Origin: Leptospira chreensis
GTDB taxonomy: Bacteria > Spirochaetota > Leptospiria > Leptospirales > Leptospiraceae
Direction: 5' to 3'
Length of the DNA stretch: 48,484 nt
Assembly (NCBI RefSeq): GCF_016919165.1
Contig: NZ_JAFFPS010000035.1
Coordinates: 1-48,484 of the forward strand
Below, in pieces: positions 15,798 through 25,245 of this stretch (positions are counted from its first letter, which is position 1; the number at the start of each line of letters is the position of its first letter). A program made the translations under genes and the position numbers. The notes beneath the pieces are model-generated. The model did not search any database, had not been told where the DNA came from, and worked only from the letters and a program-made list of their open reading frames with translations.

Positions 15798-16361
15798 ATG
15801 CGTATTTTATTCCTCTCGTTCTTAATTTCGTTTTTATTTGTTAGTTGTTCTACCGTTTCCTATCAGAAAACAGACCAGGCCAAGGCCACCAAACAGTGGG
15901 GAGTTGTAGAGGTTAAAGAAACGGTTCGGAATATGAGTCATTCTTTATCCACTTACTACAAAAAGGATTTGAAGGTCGGGTATTTGGAATGGAAGTCTTT
16001 GCAAAATTCCACATCAGAACATATTGATACCAAACTCATTACCAATGAAATTTTAAACCAACTCACAAAAGATAAGGTTCCTTTTGTGGATACATCTATC
16101 AGAGAAGAGGCGGCAACAGAGATGGCCTTTGGGAAAACGGGAATGGTATCAGCTGATTCTCGTTTGGCGGTTGGAAAGTTCAAATCACCGTCGCACCGAA
16201 TTAAAGGTGAGATCAATGAAGTTGTGAATTATGAAGCAGGGTCTCGCATCCAATACATCACAGTCACACTATTTCTTGTGAGTTTGGAAACAAACCAAAT
16301 CGTTTGGTCGGAACAAACCAATTTTTTAAAAACGAGTCGGGTGGAAGGTTATGGCCTTTGA
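15798..16361 (+). CDS. LpoB-like lipoprotein (penicillin-binding-protein activator family)
   Basis: The ATG at 15798 (MRILFLSFLISFLFVSC) gives 187 aa with a good lipobox at Cys17. The longer frame begins in the GC-rich intergenic block. The mature part follows the LpoB pattern: a TNEILNQLTKDKVPFVD segment, a variable middle, HRIKGEINEVVNYE, then YITVTLFLVSLETNQIVWSE. LpoB proteins are outer-membrane lipoproteins that stimulate peptidoglycan synthases. Its 3' end overlaps that of the convergent COG3014-type gene by 13 bp. The two families are neighbours in other bacteria too, which supports the call. Confidence 0.75.
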   Translation: MRILFLSFLISFLFVSCSTVSYQKTDQAKATKQWGVVEVKETVRNMSHSLSTYYKKDLKVGYLEWKSLQNSTSEHIDTKLITNEILNQLTKDKVPFVDTSIREEAATEMAFGKTGMVSADSRLAVGKFKSPSHRIKGEINEVVNYEAGSRIQYITVTLFLVSLETNQIVWSEQTNFLKTSRVEGYGL

Positions 16362-17635
16362 TTGTCCGGGAAAAAACCAAACCGAACTTTGCGTTTTCCC
16401 ATCGCAGGACTTAAAACATAGGGAAGGGTTTCTTGGCTCAGTATGAGTTGGGGGTTGGTGAGTGCCGCTTTCGATTTTCCAATCCAAACATATTCGGGAA
16501 AGAATCGAACATAACGGTATTCATCGGAAATATCTAAATCCTTTCTAATATTCCTTCTGGCATCATCATAGGAAGTTTCGATCCATTTCGCACCCAATTT
16601 AAAACCGGCGATCATGATTGCAACTCCGACTCCCGCCAGTTCTTTAGATTGTATTTCTGCCCCTCCATACACAACCCCCGCACCGAGTGCTACAATGGTG
16701 CCGCTCGCAAGTATGGCACCTGTGACCTTGACCGTTCCTTTGGTTCCTTCTTTTAAAGCACTGGCTGATACCAATTGGAAGTATTTGGAGTCTTGGATGA
16801 GTTCTGAGATTTCATTGTCTCGGATGAGGTGGCGTTCATACCAACCTAAAGTGTCTTTTTCTAAAACGAGAGAGGTTTTTCCTGAAACATCTATGAGTGT
16901 TAGTTGAGATTGTTTGCCTGTTTGTCGGAATTTTAGATTTCGTAAGCCTCGGATAAAATTTAAGTGGGCTGAAGGATCCATTTCTGGTTCCGCACCGGGT
17001 CCACCAAAGATAAGCATGAATTCTTCGTTCGGTGCGTACCTATCGTTTGCCATCGCCCGTAAGGTAGCCGAATGAGGTTTTAGTTGGCTTGCTCTTCGAA
17101 AGTCTACTTTTGCTTCTTCAATAGAGTCCGTGGTAAGCCAGAGGGAGGCAAGTAATAGACGTAAGGTGGGGTCATCAAATTGTCCTTCCGCACTCCATTC
17201 CCCACTTAAGAGATTCCCCGCATAACGTGCTTGGATTTTTCCTTTTTCATAATCCCCGGCTCTTACATAATAAAGTCCAAGTAGGATGTGTAAGTAAATG
17301 ATTTCTGCTTCGGAGGCATAGTATCCTTCTTCGGTTTCCATATAGAAAAAGGACTTTAGAGAACGTGAGGCACTGAAACGAAGGCGTTCCTTACTCTCAT
17401 TCGCAATTTTTTCAAGATTTTTGTAATCGGATCCCCCTTTTAGAAATTCCAAATGGGCCCTTTCTAAAACGGAAATAAATCCTTTTCGTTCCTCTGTCGG
17501 GAGATACTCGATGGCTTTGTCTAGGTTGGCTTTTTTGTAGGCTCGGAGGGAGTCTTCATATTCCTGTCGTTTGGCGATACTTGTACACTGAATGCAAAAT
17601 AAAGTAAAAACAAGGAAAAGAAAGGACAGGCGCAT
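16349..17635 (-). CDS. COG3014-type lipoprotein with TPR-like helices
   Basis: The 428-aa product has a lipobox ending LFCIQC (Cys17). A helical TPR-like region follows (about 25-210), including YVRAGDYEKGKIQARYAGNL. After it come LIFGGPGAEPEMDP and a glycine/alanine-rich hydrophobic stretch (about 310-345), which is typical of COG3014 proteins. It is convergent with the LpoB-like gene and 33 bp downstream of purL on the same strand. A link to cell-wall synthesis is inferred from the neighbour. No catalytic residues recognised. Confidence 0.72.
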   Translation of the reverse strand: MRLSFLFLVFTLFCIQCTSIAKRQEYEDSLRAYKKANLDKAIEYLPTEERKGFISVLERAHLEFLKGGSDYKNLEKIANESKERLRFSASRSLKSFFYMETEEGYYASEAEIIYLHILLGLYYVRAGDYEKGKIQARYAGNLLSGEWSAEGQFDDPTLRLLLASLWLTTDSIEEAKVDFRRASQLKPHSATLRAMANDRYAPNEEFMLIFGGPGAEPEMDPSAHLNFIRGLRNLKFRQTGKQSQLTLIDVSGKTSLVLEKDTLGWYERHLIRDNEISELIQDSKYFQLVSASALKEGTKGTVKVTGAILASGTIVALGAGVVYGGAEIQSKELAGVGVAIMIAGFKLGAKWIETSYDDARRNIRKDLDISDEYRYVRFFPEYVWIGKSKAALTNPQLILSQETLPYVLSPAMGKRKVRFGFFPDNQRP

Positions 17636-17667
17636 CCGGCCTATCCTCTCTGTAATTTTAGTTTTGT

Positions 17668-19914
17668 CTATTCGAAATAACTTTTAAGTCCCACTTCAAA
17701 TTCTGTTTCTAAAGACTTAGTTGTCCATTCCCATTGAAATCCATTTCCTTTGACGGAAAGGGAAGATTTGGAATTGGACTTACCTAATTGATAAAAAGAA
17801 AGTCCCGCCTTTTCGTATTTGGCTTTTACTTTTTCTTCATCCTTAGCAAGGAAACTCACAACAAAAGAAGCTCCTGTTTCACCAAAACAAAGTTCGTCGA
17901 AACGTGGGAACTTTGTTTGTAATCCTTCTAGGTTGACTTCCAATCCTTGGGTTCCTGAGATCACAATCTTTGCAAGTGCTACTAGGAGGCCACCGAGTGA
18001 CAGATCTTTGGCGGAAGTGAGAAGTCCTTCTTTTCTACAATCAATAAGGGTATCAATGGTTGCCTTTTCTTTGGCGAGGGAAATTTCTGGGATTTTACCA
18101 GTATCCAAACCATGGAAACGATAGAGGTATTCCGATGCCGAGATGGAAGGTTTGAATTCTCCAACTAGGGCATAATTTACCGTTTCTTTTGTGCGAGGGT
18201 AGGTGTGGAGGCCTTTGGCAACATCATCAATCACTCCCACCATACCAATGGTAGGTGTCGGGAAAACGGGTCCTTCGGGTGATTCATTGTAAAAGGATAC
18301 GTTACCACCAGTGACAGGAAGCCCAAGGAAACGGCACGCATCCCCAAGTCCACGCACACATTCACTGAAGATGTAATAGTTTTCTGGGATGTAGGGGTTT
18401 CCAAAATTTAGGTTGTTTGTAACCCCATAAGGTTCGGCCCCTGTGGAGGCTACGTTTCTTGCGGATTCACAAACGGCAATTTGTGCCCCTTCATAAGGGT
18501 TTAGATACGTATAACGAGAGTTACAGTCTGTGGCAACAGCGATTCCTTTTTTGGTTCCAGGAATCCGAACAAGTCCCCCGTCTTCGCCGGGTTCGACCAC
18601 TTTCACAAGGCCAACTTCGGTATCATACTGTTCGTAGAGTGGTCTACGGGAAGTGATGTTGAGAGAAGAGAGAAGGTTGTTTAAGGTTTGGGAGACAGTA
18701 TCTGCTTGTAAGTCTGGGATTTTTTTGGGATCAAACTTCACCACCTCATCTAGGTAAGCTGGTCTTTTTTCTTCTCTCACATACCGCGGAGCCCCACCAC
18801 CAAGAACGAGGGAGTCTGCTGGAATTTCTGCTTTGAGGGATCCATCTTTTCTGATCCGAAGGATTCCGTCATCTGTCACTGTTCCAATTTCTACAGCGTT
18901 CAGTCCCCACTTGTGGAAGATGGATACCAGTTCCTCTTCCTTTCCCGTTTCTGGAATGACAAGCATCCGTTCTTGGGATTCAGATAACATAATTTCATAA
19001 GCGTTCATATCGGATTCGCGGAGCGGAACTTTGTTTAAGTCCACATCCATTCCGGTTTTTCCTTTGGCACTCATCTCCGAAGTAGCACAAGAAATTCCTG
19101 CAGCCCCCATATCTTGGATGCCCACAAGGAGATTCTTTTGGATGGCTTCGAGGGAGGCTTCCATCAGAAGTTTTTCCATAAAGGGATCTCCCACTTGCAC
19201 AGCAGATCTTTTTTCTTCGGATTCTTTCGTTAGGTCTTTGGAGGCGAAACTTGCACCGTGGATTCCGTCTCGGCCTGTTGTCGCTCCTACGATATAAACT
19301 TTGTTTCCCACCATTCCTTTGGTAGAAGCAGAAGCCATTTGGTCGTGGCGGGCAATTCCCACTGTCATGGCATTCACTAGAGGGTTTTTTGTGAATGTAG
19401 GATGGATGAATAATTCCCCCCCACCCACAGCAATCCCGAGAGAGTTACCATAATCACCAATCCCTTTGACAGCACGAGTCAGCAAATATTTGTTACGTGG
19501 TTCTTTTGGATCACCAAACCGAAGTGAGTTGAGGGATGTGATGGGGCGAGCACCCATAGTAAAGATATCTCGCATAATTCCACCCACTCCAGTGGCTGCC
19601 CCTTGGTATGGTTCTACAGCGGTGGGGTGGTTGTGGCTTTCGATTTTGAATACAACAGCAAGGCCGTCACCGATGTCCATAGCTCCGGCATTTTCTTCTC
19701 CGGCCGCAGCAAGGAGTTTGTCCGATTTCGTAGGAAGGGTTTTTAATTTTAAAATTGAATTTTTATAAGAGCAGTGTTCCGACCACATGGCCGAGAAAAT
19801 CCCCAGTTCTGTGGAGTTGGGCATTCTTCCTAAGATTTTTTGGATCTCTACAAATTCAGTTTCTGTAAGTCCATGTTCTTTGGCATCTTCCAGATTCACT
19901 TTCTCTTTTTCCAT
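17668..19914 (-). CDS. purL: Phosphoribosylformylglycinamidine synthase subunit PurL
   Basis: The 748-aa product is the short form of PurL, which needs separate PurS and PurQ partners. It converts FGAR to FGAM with ATP and ammonia from glutamine, in purine synthesis. Clear marks are MWSEHCSYKNS near the start, VVFKIESHNHPTAVEP, the GGIMRDIFTMGARP loop, and later ATDCNSRYTYLNPYEGA and the NNLNFGNP motif. Length fits the family. It starts 9 bp after the flavin reductase ends, suggesting co-transcription. No defect seen. Confidence 0.97.
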   Translation of the reverse strand: MEKEKVNLEDAKEHGLTETEFVEIQKILGRMPNSTELGIFSAMWSEHCSYKNSILKLKTLPTKSDKLLAAAGEENAGAMDIGDGLAVVFKIESHNHPTAVEPYQGAATGVGGIMRDIFTMGARPITSLNSLRFGDPKEPRNKYLLTRAVKGIGDYGNSLGIAVGGGELFIHPTFTKNPLVNAMTVGIARHDQMASASTKGMVGNKVYIVGATTGRDGIHGASFASKDLTKESEEKRSAVQVGDPFMEKLLMEASLEAIQKNLLVGIQDMGAAGISCATSEMSAKGKTGMDVDLNKVPLRESDMNAYEIMLSESQERMLVIPETGKEEELVSIFHKWGLNAVEIGTVTDDGILRIRKDGSLKAEIPADSLVLGGGAPRYVREEKRPAYLDEVVKFDPKKIPDLQADTVSQTLNNLLSSLNITSRRPLYEQYDTEVGLVKVVEPGEDGGLVRIPGTKKGIAVATDCNSRYTYLNPYEGAQIAVCESARNVASTGAEPYGVTNNLNFGNPYIPENYYIFSECVRGLGDACRFLGLPVTGGNVSFYNESPEGPVFPTPTIGMVGVIDDVAKGLHTYPRTKETVNYALVGEFKPSISASEYLYRFHGLDTGKIPEISLAKEKATIDTLIDCRKEGLLTSAKDLSLGGLLVALAKIVISGTQGLEVNLEGLQTKFPRFDELCFGETGASFVVSFLAKDEEKVKAKYEKAGLSFYQLGKSNSKSSLSVKGNGFQWEWTTKSLETEFEVGLKSYFE

Positions 19915-19923
19915 ACTGTTTCC

Positions 19924-20403
19924 TTAAACGAGTTCCCTATAATTGCGATTGAAGTAGAGGAGGGGAGAACCTTCCTTCGTGACCACTGCTTCCACAAGAC
20001 CAATGAAGATCCAATGGTCTCCAGCCTCGATGCATTGGTTCACCTTACAGTCGAGTGAGGCCAATGAATCCCGCAAAATGGGGGCACCTGTGGTGAGTGT
20101 TTCGGGGTTTAATCCCTCCAAAACAGCCGCTTTGTCCAGGGAACCAGAAGCAAAATCAGCGGAAATTTGTTTTTGTTCGACAGAAAGAATATTCACGGCA
20201 AAGTTTCCGGCATTTTCGATGGCCTCTTTGGCGTGAGAGTCTTTGGCCAAACAGAATAAAACTAACGGCGGTTCTAAGGAAACAGAGGAAAAACTAGAAA
20301 CAGTGACTCCTCCTTTTTTACTAGAAGATGCATAAGTAATTACGCAAACTCCACTCGCCCAAACAGAGAGAGAGGATTTGAACTGGTCGATTGATGCGGG
20401 CAT
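19924..20403 (-). CDS. Flavin reductase family protein
   Basis: The 159-aa product is a complete flavin-reductase-like (FMN-binding split barrel) domain. It shows SVWASGVCVITY, GVTVSSFSSVSLEPPLVLFCL, AGNFAVNILS and a C-terminal HWIFIGLVEAV. Such enzymes reduce FMN or FAD with NAD(P)H and often supply a monooxygenase. It is upstream of purL with a 9-bp gap and divergent from the Fur-family gene, sharing a 104-bp control region. Substrate and partner are unknown. Confidence 0.88.
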   Translation of the reverse strand: MPASIDQFKSSLSVWASGVCVITYASSSKKGGVTVSSFSSVSLEPPLVLFCLAKDSHAKEAIENAGNFAVNILSVEQKQISADFASGSLDKAAVLEGLNPETLTTGAPILRDSLASLDCKVNQCIEAGDHWIFIGLVEAVVTKEGSPLLYFNRNYRELV

Positions 20404-20414
20404 AAAGCCTCCTT

Positions 20415-20430
20415 ATTGACAAATATCAAT
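20415..20430. promoter_or_regulatory. Small palindrome between flavin reductase and Fur-family genes
   Basis: ATTGACAAATATCAAT has 5-bp arms (ATTGA/TCAAT) and lies 12 bp upstream of the flavin reductase start, in the region shared with the divergent regulator. It could be the regulator's operator. Short AT-rich palindromes arise easily by chance, so confidence is low. Confidence 0.28.
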
Positions 20431-20507
20431 TTCTCGAAAGATTCTAAAAACCAATTTCCATTTGACCCTGTGATTATTTGCAAGTGAGGTAGAGGTAAGG
20501 GAATCGT

Positions 20508-20882
20508 ATGAAAGCACTCACCAAACACAGAGAACTTATTTTTAACGACTTAAAAGAAAGAAAAGACCACCCCACAGCAAAGATGGTTTTTGAATCGGTT
20601 CGCGGGAAAGCAGACAAAATTAGTTTCGCAACGGTCTACAATTCTTTGGAATATCTGGTCGCCAATCAAATGGTAAACAAACTGAATATCGAATCGGACT
20701 CAGTTCGTTATGATGCCTTTTTGGAAGACCACTCCCATTTACTTTGTAGTGGATGCGGAAAAGTTTTGGATGTTGCTCCCCTAAAACTCAGCGCCGACAC
20801 GGATTGGGAAGGTTTAGGATTCCAAGCAAACCACGTAGACATTGTGGTTTCCGGAACCTGTTCTTCCTGCCATTCGCTGTAA
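20508..20882 (+). CDS. Fur/PerR-family transcription regulator
   Basis: The 124-aa product has the Fur layout. A winged-helix part comes first (HPTAKMVFESVRGKADKISFATVYNSLEYL), then the hinge and metal-binding part, with DHSHLLCSGCGKV and a C-terminal CSSCHS, giving two CxxC zinc pairs. It is shorter than most Fur proteins, mainly at the N-terminus, but the recognition helix is intact. Divergence from a flavin reductase suggests a redox or peroxide role (PerR-like), which is inference. An AGGTAGAGG-like ribosome site precedes the ATG. Confidence 0.88.
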   Translation: MKALTKHRELIFNDLKERKDHPTAKMVFESVRGKADKISFATVYNSLEYLVANQMVNKLNIESDSVRYDAFLEDHSHLLCSGCGKVLDVAPLKLSADTDWEGLGFQANHVDIVVSGTCSSCHSL

Positions 20883-20890
20883 TTTTTTCT

Positions 20891-20911
20891 GGATAGGGAT
20901 CTTCCCTATCC
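20891..20911. other. Hairpin between the Fur-family gene and mutL
   Basis: A perfect 9-bp stem (GGATAGGGA at 20891-20899, TCCCTATCC at 20903-20911) lies 12 bp before the mutL start. There is no T-run after it on either strand, so it is not a standard terminator. It could slow translation of mutL or act as a weak terminator. Confidence 0.4.
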
Positions 20912-20923
20912 AATGATTGTCCT

Positions 20924-22747
20924 ATGGGCATCATTCATTCACTTTCGGCGGACCTGATCAATCAAATTGCCGCCGGAGAGGTGATTGAATCCACCCATTC
21001 GATTCTTAAGGAACTCATCGAAAATTCCGTCGATGCGGGTGCCACAAAGATTGAAATCGCCACTGACTCCGCAGGTTTCGGCCGGATCCTTGTTTCCGAC
21101 AATGGACATGGAATCCAAAAAGAGGATTTGCCTCTTGCCATCAAACGGTATGCCACTTCCAAAATCCAAGACTTCCATGACTTAGAACATCTTTTCACTT
21201 TTGGGTTTCGAGGGGAAGCTCTCGCATCCATTGCTTCTGTTTCGCGAATGGTTTTGGAATCAGGAACATCGGGAAACCGCACGGCTTACCGTGTGACAGT
21301 AGAAGAAGGAAAGGTGGTGGAAGAAATTGAGATCCCATTTTTTCAGGGAACCAAAATTGAAATCAAAGATTTATTTTATAATACGCCAGTTAGGCGGAAA
21401 TTCTTAAAAACTGAAACCGGGGAAGAGAAAAAAAATAGAACCCGAGTTCAAACGATGGCGGTGTCGGAGCCAAATATTGGGTTTCGGTATTTGCAGAATG
21501 GAAAGGAAGTTTTGAATGTCGTTCCGGAAGATGGCCTAGAACGTGTGTTATCTGTTTATGGGGAAAATTTACGCGACCATCTTTTGCCCATTCATTCCAG
21601 CCGGAATGGAATGACACTTCGGGGATGGATCTCTCATCCCGATTTTTATAAATCTTCCCGCACGGGACAATTTTTCTTTGTGAACAACCGTTCGGTGGAA
21701 CTGAAGTTTTCGGCCCAAATCCTAAAACGTTGTTATGGGGAACTCCTTCCGGGTGGGGCTTTTCCTTATGCCTATCTATTTTTTGATCTCCCTCGTGAGT
21801 TTGTGGATGTGAATGTCCATCCTCAAAAAAAAGAAGTTCGGTTTTTATCAGAAGAAACCATCACGGGAATTCTTTTCCAAGGAATCACAGAAGTTTTGCG
21901 AACTTCCACTCCGGTAGAATTTTTGGAAATGCGTCGAAGGCTTTCGATGCCTATCCCTTATGGACGAGAAGGGGAAACTTCAGGACTTGGGAACCGGTAT
22001 GGGGGCCCTGGTTTTGGATTTGGGCAGGGGAGTCAGTTTGGGAGCCAGCAGACCGATGGGGACTCGCTCATTGGTCCTACCACCATTGAAGGGAGAGAAG
22101 GATTTTCTCTCGAAGGAGTTGGGGCTGGAACCAACTTGCACTTATTAGGTGAAAATCTCACCAAACACAATCTGTTTGTTCCCAAAAAACATTATGGGGT
22201 TTTGTTTGAAACCTTTATCCTTGCCGAAGCGGAAGACGGACTCTATATCATCGACCAACATACGGCCCACGAAAGGATTCGGTATGAAGAAGTCCTTCGG
22301 GATCTAAAATCAAAAGCCTACAAATCACAAAGCCTTCTCACTCCTATCCGATTGGAACTCACCAAAGAAGAAGCAGAAGAGATGATAGAAGAAAGGCATC
22401 GGTTTTTAGAACTGGGAATCGCCCTGGAACCATTTTCTGGAGGGACAGTTCTCATACGAGAAGTGCCGTCTTATATTGATCCGGGGAAAGAAACAGAAAC
22501 CATTTTGGATTTATGGGAAAGGTTCAAACACAAAGACCCGGAAGAAAGAGAACTCTATGATGAAATGGCCAAATGCGTGGCTTGTCGGTCTGCGATTAAA
22601 AAAGGAGACCAGGTCTCTGACCCCATCATTGGGGAACTTTTGCAACGATTGTCGTACTGCGAAAATCCATCCCTTTGTCCTCATGGCAGGCCCACTCTCA
22701 TCAAACTCACAAGAAAAGATCTAGAAACTATGTTTCACCGGATCTAG
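20924..22747 (+). CDS. mutL: DNA mismatch repair protein MutL
   Basis: The 607-aa product has the N-terminal GHKL ATPase with [25 protein letters not shown] and [15 protein letters not shown], then the transducer domain with FVNNRSVE and [12 protein letters not shown]. The C-terminal dimerisation domain shows [13 protein letters not shown] and CPHGRP. The DQHxxHE-type motif marks the metal-dependent nicking endonuclease form of MutL, as in bacteria without MutH; here Thr stands at a position usually Ala. A glycine-rich linker (about 350-375) separates the halves. Confidence 0.97.
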   Translation: MGIIHSLSADLINQIAAGEVIESTHSILKELIENSVDAGATKIEIATDSAGFGRILVSDNGHGIQKEDLPLAIKRYATSKIQDFHDLEHLFTFGFRGEALASIASVSRMVLESGTSGNRTAYRVTVEEGKVVEEIEIPFFQGTKIEIKDLFYNTPVRRKFLKTETGEEKKNRTRVQTMAVSEPNIGFRYLQNGKEVLNVVPEDGLERVLSVYGENLRDHLLPIHSSRNGMTLRGWISHPDFYKSSRTGQFFFVNNRSVELKFSAQILKRCYGELLPGGAFPYAYLFFDLPREFVDVNVHPQKKEVRFLSEETITGILFQGITEVLRTSTPVEFLEMRRRLSMPIPYGREGETSGLGNRYGGPGFGFGQGSQFGSQQTDGDSLIGPTTIEGREGFSLEGVGAGTNLHLLGENLTKHNLFVPKKHYGVLFETFILAEAEDGLYIIDQHTAHERIRYEEVLRDLKSKAYKSQSLLTPIRLELTKEEAEEMIEERHRFLELGIALEPFSGGTVLIREVPSYIDPGKETETILDLWERFKHKDPEERELYDEMAKCVACRSAIKKGDQVSDPIIGELLQRLSYCENPSLCPHGRPTLIKLTRKDLETMFHRI

Positions 22748-22833
22748 ATCGCAAGAAAGCACCGAAAAACATTGATAGAATTCTAGGATTCGAAATTCTA
22801 GGCCTGATGCCACGCCCCCTAGAAGGCAAAAAT

Positions 22834-23412
22834 ATGACCCTGCGGGAGAAGGAAAAAATCCTCCTCCAAAAAATCAAAGCAGGGGATCCTACTGCCTACA
22901 TGACCTTAGTGTCTCCATTTCGGGAACGATTGTTCCGTAAGGCCGTTTCCATGGTAAAAGATGGAGACGATGCGGAAGACATTGTCCAAGACGCTCTCAT
23001 TTCCGGTTATAAATCCATCCAAAACTTCCGTGCCGAAGCAGGGGTTTATACCTGGCTCTACCGCATTGTGGTGAATAAGTCCAAGGATTTGCTCGCCAAG
23101 AAGAAAAGAGGTAGGGAAAAACCCATGGATGACTCGGGAGATAACCAATTTGTGGATTCTCGTGTCGGATATGAAAAAAAATTGGAACTTTCTGAAGAGT
23201 CTCGTTATCTAATGGATAAGATCGCACTCTTAGAAGATTCCTACAAACAGGTTTTGGAACTTCGTTATTTCGAAAATCTTTCGTATAACGAAATTGCTGA
23301 GATCATGGAATGTAATGTAGGTACGGTTAAGAGTCGTCTCTTCAAGGCCAAGGAGTTTTTGAAGCACCTCATCCAGAAAGACGAAAAGGGAGAAGGGTTC
23401 TTTGAAAAATAA
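22834..23412 (+). CDS. ECF-type RNA polymerase sigma factor
   Basis: I chose the ATG at 22834 (MTLREKEK), which has AGAAGG 7 nt upstream, giving 192 aa; a longer frame overlaps mutL. Region 2 is seen in DAEDIVQDALISGYKSIQNF and TWLYRIVVNKSKDLL, and region 4 in YKQVLELRYFENLSYNEIAEIMECNVGTVKSRLFKA. There is no region 1 or 3, which fits the ECF group. The next gene overlaps by 11 bp and encodes a membrane protein that may be its anti-sigma factor. Confidence 0.9.
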   Translation: MTLREKEKILLQKIKAGDPTAYMTLVSPFRERLFRKAVSMVKDGDDAEDIVQDALISGYKSIQNFRAEAGVYTWLYRIVVNKSKDLLAKKKRGREKPMDDSGDNQFVDSRVGYEKKLELSEESRYLMDKIALLEDSYKQVLELRYFENLSYNEIAEIMECNVGTVKSRLFKAKEFLKHLIQKDEKGEGFFEK

Positions 23413-23971
23413 GTTTATGAGTTTAAAAGATTGGTTTCGTTCACAATATCCAGGTCTCTTTCCAGAAGAGACGGACACCGTGGTTCTGGAAAATAAGATT
23501 TGTTCCCTTTTCCAACATGTGAAGGTAAAGGAAGACACCATCCTTCCGCGAATGTCAAACGACTTCGACACCCGCCTTCTGAACCTCCTAGAATCTGTCT
23601 CCATCGACAAACCCAACCAAAAGATCTCCTTCACTTTCCGAGATTTAATCGAAAACCGAACGGTTCAGTATTCCTTTTCTGCTGTGATGGCCTTAAGCCT
23701 AGTGTTTGTGCTGGTAAGCCGCAGTTCTCAAGAACCATCTCTTGCTGGTAACGATACTGCGGGAGTTGTCATCGAACAAAACAACTACCAAAACGAACCA
23801 ACAAGCATCGACCTCGGTGAATCCTACCAAAAACGAGTGTTACTCGATCATTTGCGTTCTGCTCCAGGGGCAGTGTATGGGCTTCGTGAATTAGAATTGT
23901 ATTATGAAAAAACAGGAAGGGAGTCTGCTGCAGACGAACTTCGACTCCTCATTGAATCTGTCGAAAGATAG
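23402..23971 (+). CDS. Single-pass membrane protein, candidate anti-sigma factor
   Basis: The 189-aa product has a soluble N-terminal part, one membrane segment (about residues 90-108, SFSAVMALSLVFVLVS) and an external C-terminal part. I chose the TTG start at 23402, with GGGAG 9 nt upstream; an ATG at 23417 is possible. Overlap with the sigma gene and this topology fit an anti-sigma factor, but no zinc-finger HxxxCxxC motif is seen. The role is inference from context. Confidence 0.7.
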   Translation: MKNKFMSLKDWFRSQYPGLFPEETDTVVLENKICSLFQHVKVKEDTILPRMSNDFDTRLLNLLESVSIDKPNQKISFTFRDLIENRTVQYSFSAVMALSLVFVLVSRSSQEPSLAGNDTAGVVIEQNNYQNEPTSIDLGESYQKRVLLDHLRSAPGAVYGLRELELYYEKTGRESAADELRLLIESVER

Positions 23972-23974
23972 ATC

Positions 23975-24847
23975 CTAAACAAATCCTTTTGCAAATTGGA
24001 CGGCATCCCGAGAACGGATGTCGTCAGCAGAATGTAAGATGGCCAGTGCCAACTGTTCGATCCTTGCATCCAGGCGAAACGACCCACCACTTCTTTCTTT
24101 ACTATCAGCCAATCGTTTCAGTTCCGAAAACCAGATTTGAATGGTGGCCTCATCCTTTTTGATAGAAGGACGAAAGACACCTTCTCGCCAAGCAAGGACA
24201 GGAACGAGTTCTTTCATCTCTTCTTCTCTTTCCGTGATCTCACTTGCCTTTTGGATGAGAGTGAGAAGCGGTGGCCAACGAACCATGGTATGGGGAAAGA
24301 GTTGGGGATCATTCAAAAAAGCATTCCGGTAGTTTTCCATCCCTTCTTTTTCGTTTCCCGTCATCACTTGGGTCTCTGCTAAAAAATAGAGTAGGACTGG
24401 AGATTGTTTGTTTCCTCCATAAAGTAATACTTCTAAAGCCATTGTGTAATCTTTGATTTTGATGAGACCGGCCGCAAGATCACGTAACAAATCTTTGTCG
24501 AGAGCATTGGCTCCTTCCCATTGGTAGGCAAGTTTTAAGTGGTCTCTGGCTTCTTTTAAAATGCAGTCTTGGGTGGCAAAAAAACTATCTGTGGTTTGAA
24601 ACCCACGTTTGCGGATCTCGGATTCAAAGTCAGAGAAGAGTTCGAGGAGGAGTTTCCCTCTTTCTTTTCCTTCCCTTGTTTTTAGAATTAAATCAAGTCT
24701 ATGATCCCAAAAGCTGGAAATATAATATCCGCTGATGGAAGCAATGTCCTCCGGATCTCGATCCAGAAGTACGGAATAAAGTGATTTAGCAGTTTCAAAC
24801 TCACCATTAGAAAGGTAGGTGAGTGCTTCTTCCGACTTCTGAATCAT
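23975..24847 (-). CDS. TPR-like helical protein
   Basis: From the ATG at 24847 (MIQKSEEALTYLSNGEFETA) the product is 290 aa. It begins with a TPR-type helix pair followed by helical sequence, with a second likely repeat at VLLYFLAETQVMTGNEKEGMENYRNAF. No signal peptide, so probably cytoplasmic. It starts 7 bp after hpf ends and is probably in its operon. A 26-bp segment (24539-24564) is repeated at 14723-14748. Function unknown. It is convergent with the sigma/anti-sigma pair. Confidence 0.72.
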   Translation of the reverse strand: MIQKSEEALTYLSNGEFETAKSLYSVLLDRDPEDIASISGYYISSFWDHRLDLILKTREGKERGKLLLELFSDFESEIRKRGFQTTDSFFATQDCILKEARDHLKLAYQWEGANALDKDLLRDLAAGLIKIKDYTMALEVLLYGGNKQSPVLLYFLAETQVMTGNEKEGMENYRNAFLNDPQLFPHTMVRWPPLLTLIQKASEITEREEEMKELVPVLAWREGVFRPSIKKDEATIQIWFSELKRLADSKERSGGSFRLDARIEQLALAILHSADDIRSRDAVQFAKGFV

Positions 24848-24854
24848 GAGTGTG

Positions 24855-25142
24855 TTAGTGTTGGCTTTTTTTGTCGTGGTGTTTGCTGACTTGGGAGAGG
24901 ATTTTATCTTCCAATCCATCAATACAAACATATACATCTTTGTCTTGGTTGTGTGCGTTGAAATTGTTGCCGTCGGCGTGTAACTTCATGTTAGAGTGGA
25001 TTTCCCCATGAATGGCTTCAAATGATACTTCACAGGATACGATCTTTTGAACGTATTTTGTAACTCGTTCTAGTTTTTCATCAGCATGTTTTTCGGCAGC
25101 TTCTGAACGGTCTAAGTGTTTCCAGGTGTAATTGATTTTCAT
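24855..25142 (-). CDS. hpf: Ribosome hibernation promoting factor, short form
   Basis: The ATG at 25142 (MKINYTWKHLDRSEAAEKHADEK) gives 95 aa, the usual length of short HPF/RaiA proteins. The pattern of a beta strand, a charged helix, a KLERVTKYVQK segment and a final YVCIDGLEDKILSQVSKH helix fits the family. These proteins bind the 30S subunit and support 100S dimers or idle ribosomes in slow growth. Four extra codons upstream are possible. The downstream TPR gene follows closely. Confidence 0.85.
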   Translation of the reverse strand: MKINYTWKHLDRSEAAEKHADEKLERVTKYVQKIVSCEVSFEAIHGEIHSNMKLHADGNNFNAHNQDKDVYVCIDGLEDKILSQVSKHHDKKSQH

Positions 25143-25245
25143 AGTTTGTCCCAATTTGGTATGGATATATAGTATTTTGGAAAAAAAGCAAACGTCAAAT
25201 AAAAAAGAATTGAAGGTGGATCTTTCTCGTCTTTAAGCTTGGAGG

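Noticed and set aside
15409..15798. Minus-strand frames of 103 and 129 aa across the GC-rich block
   Set aside because: High GC removes stop codons in several frames here. The translations have no signal peptide or domain.
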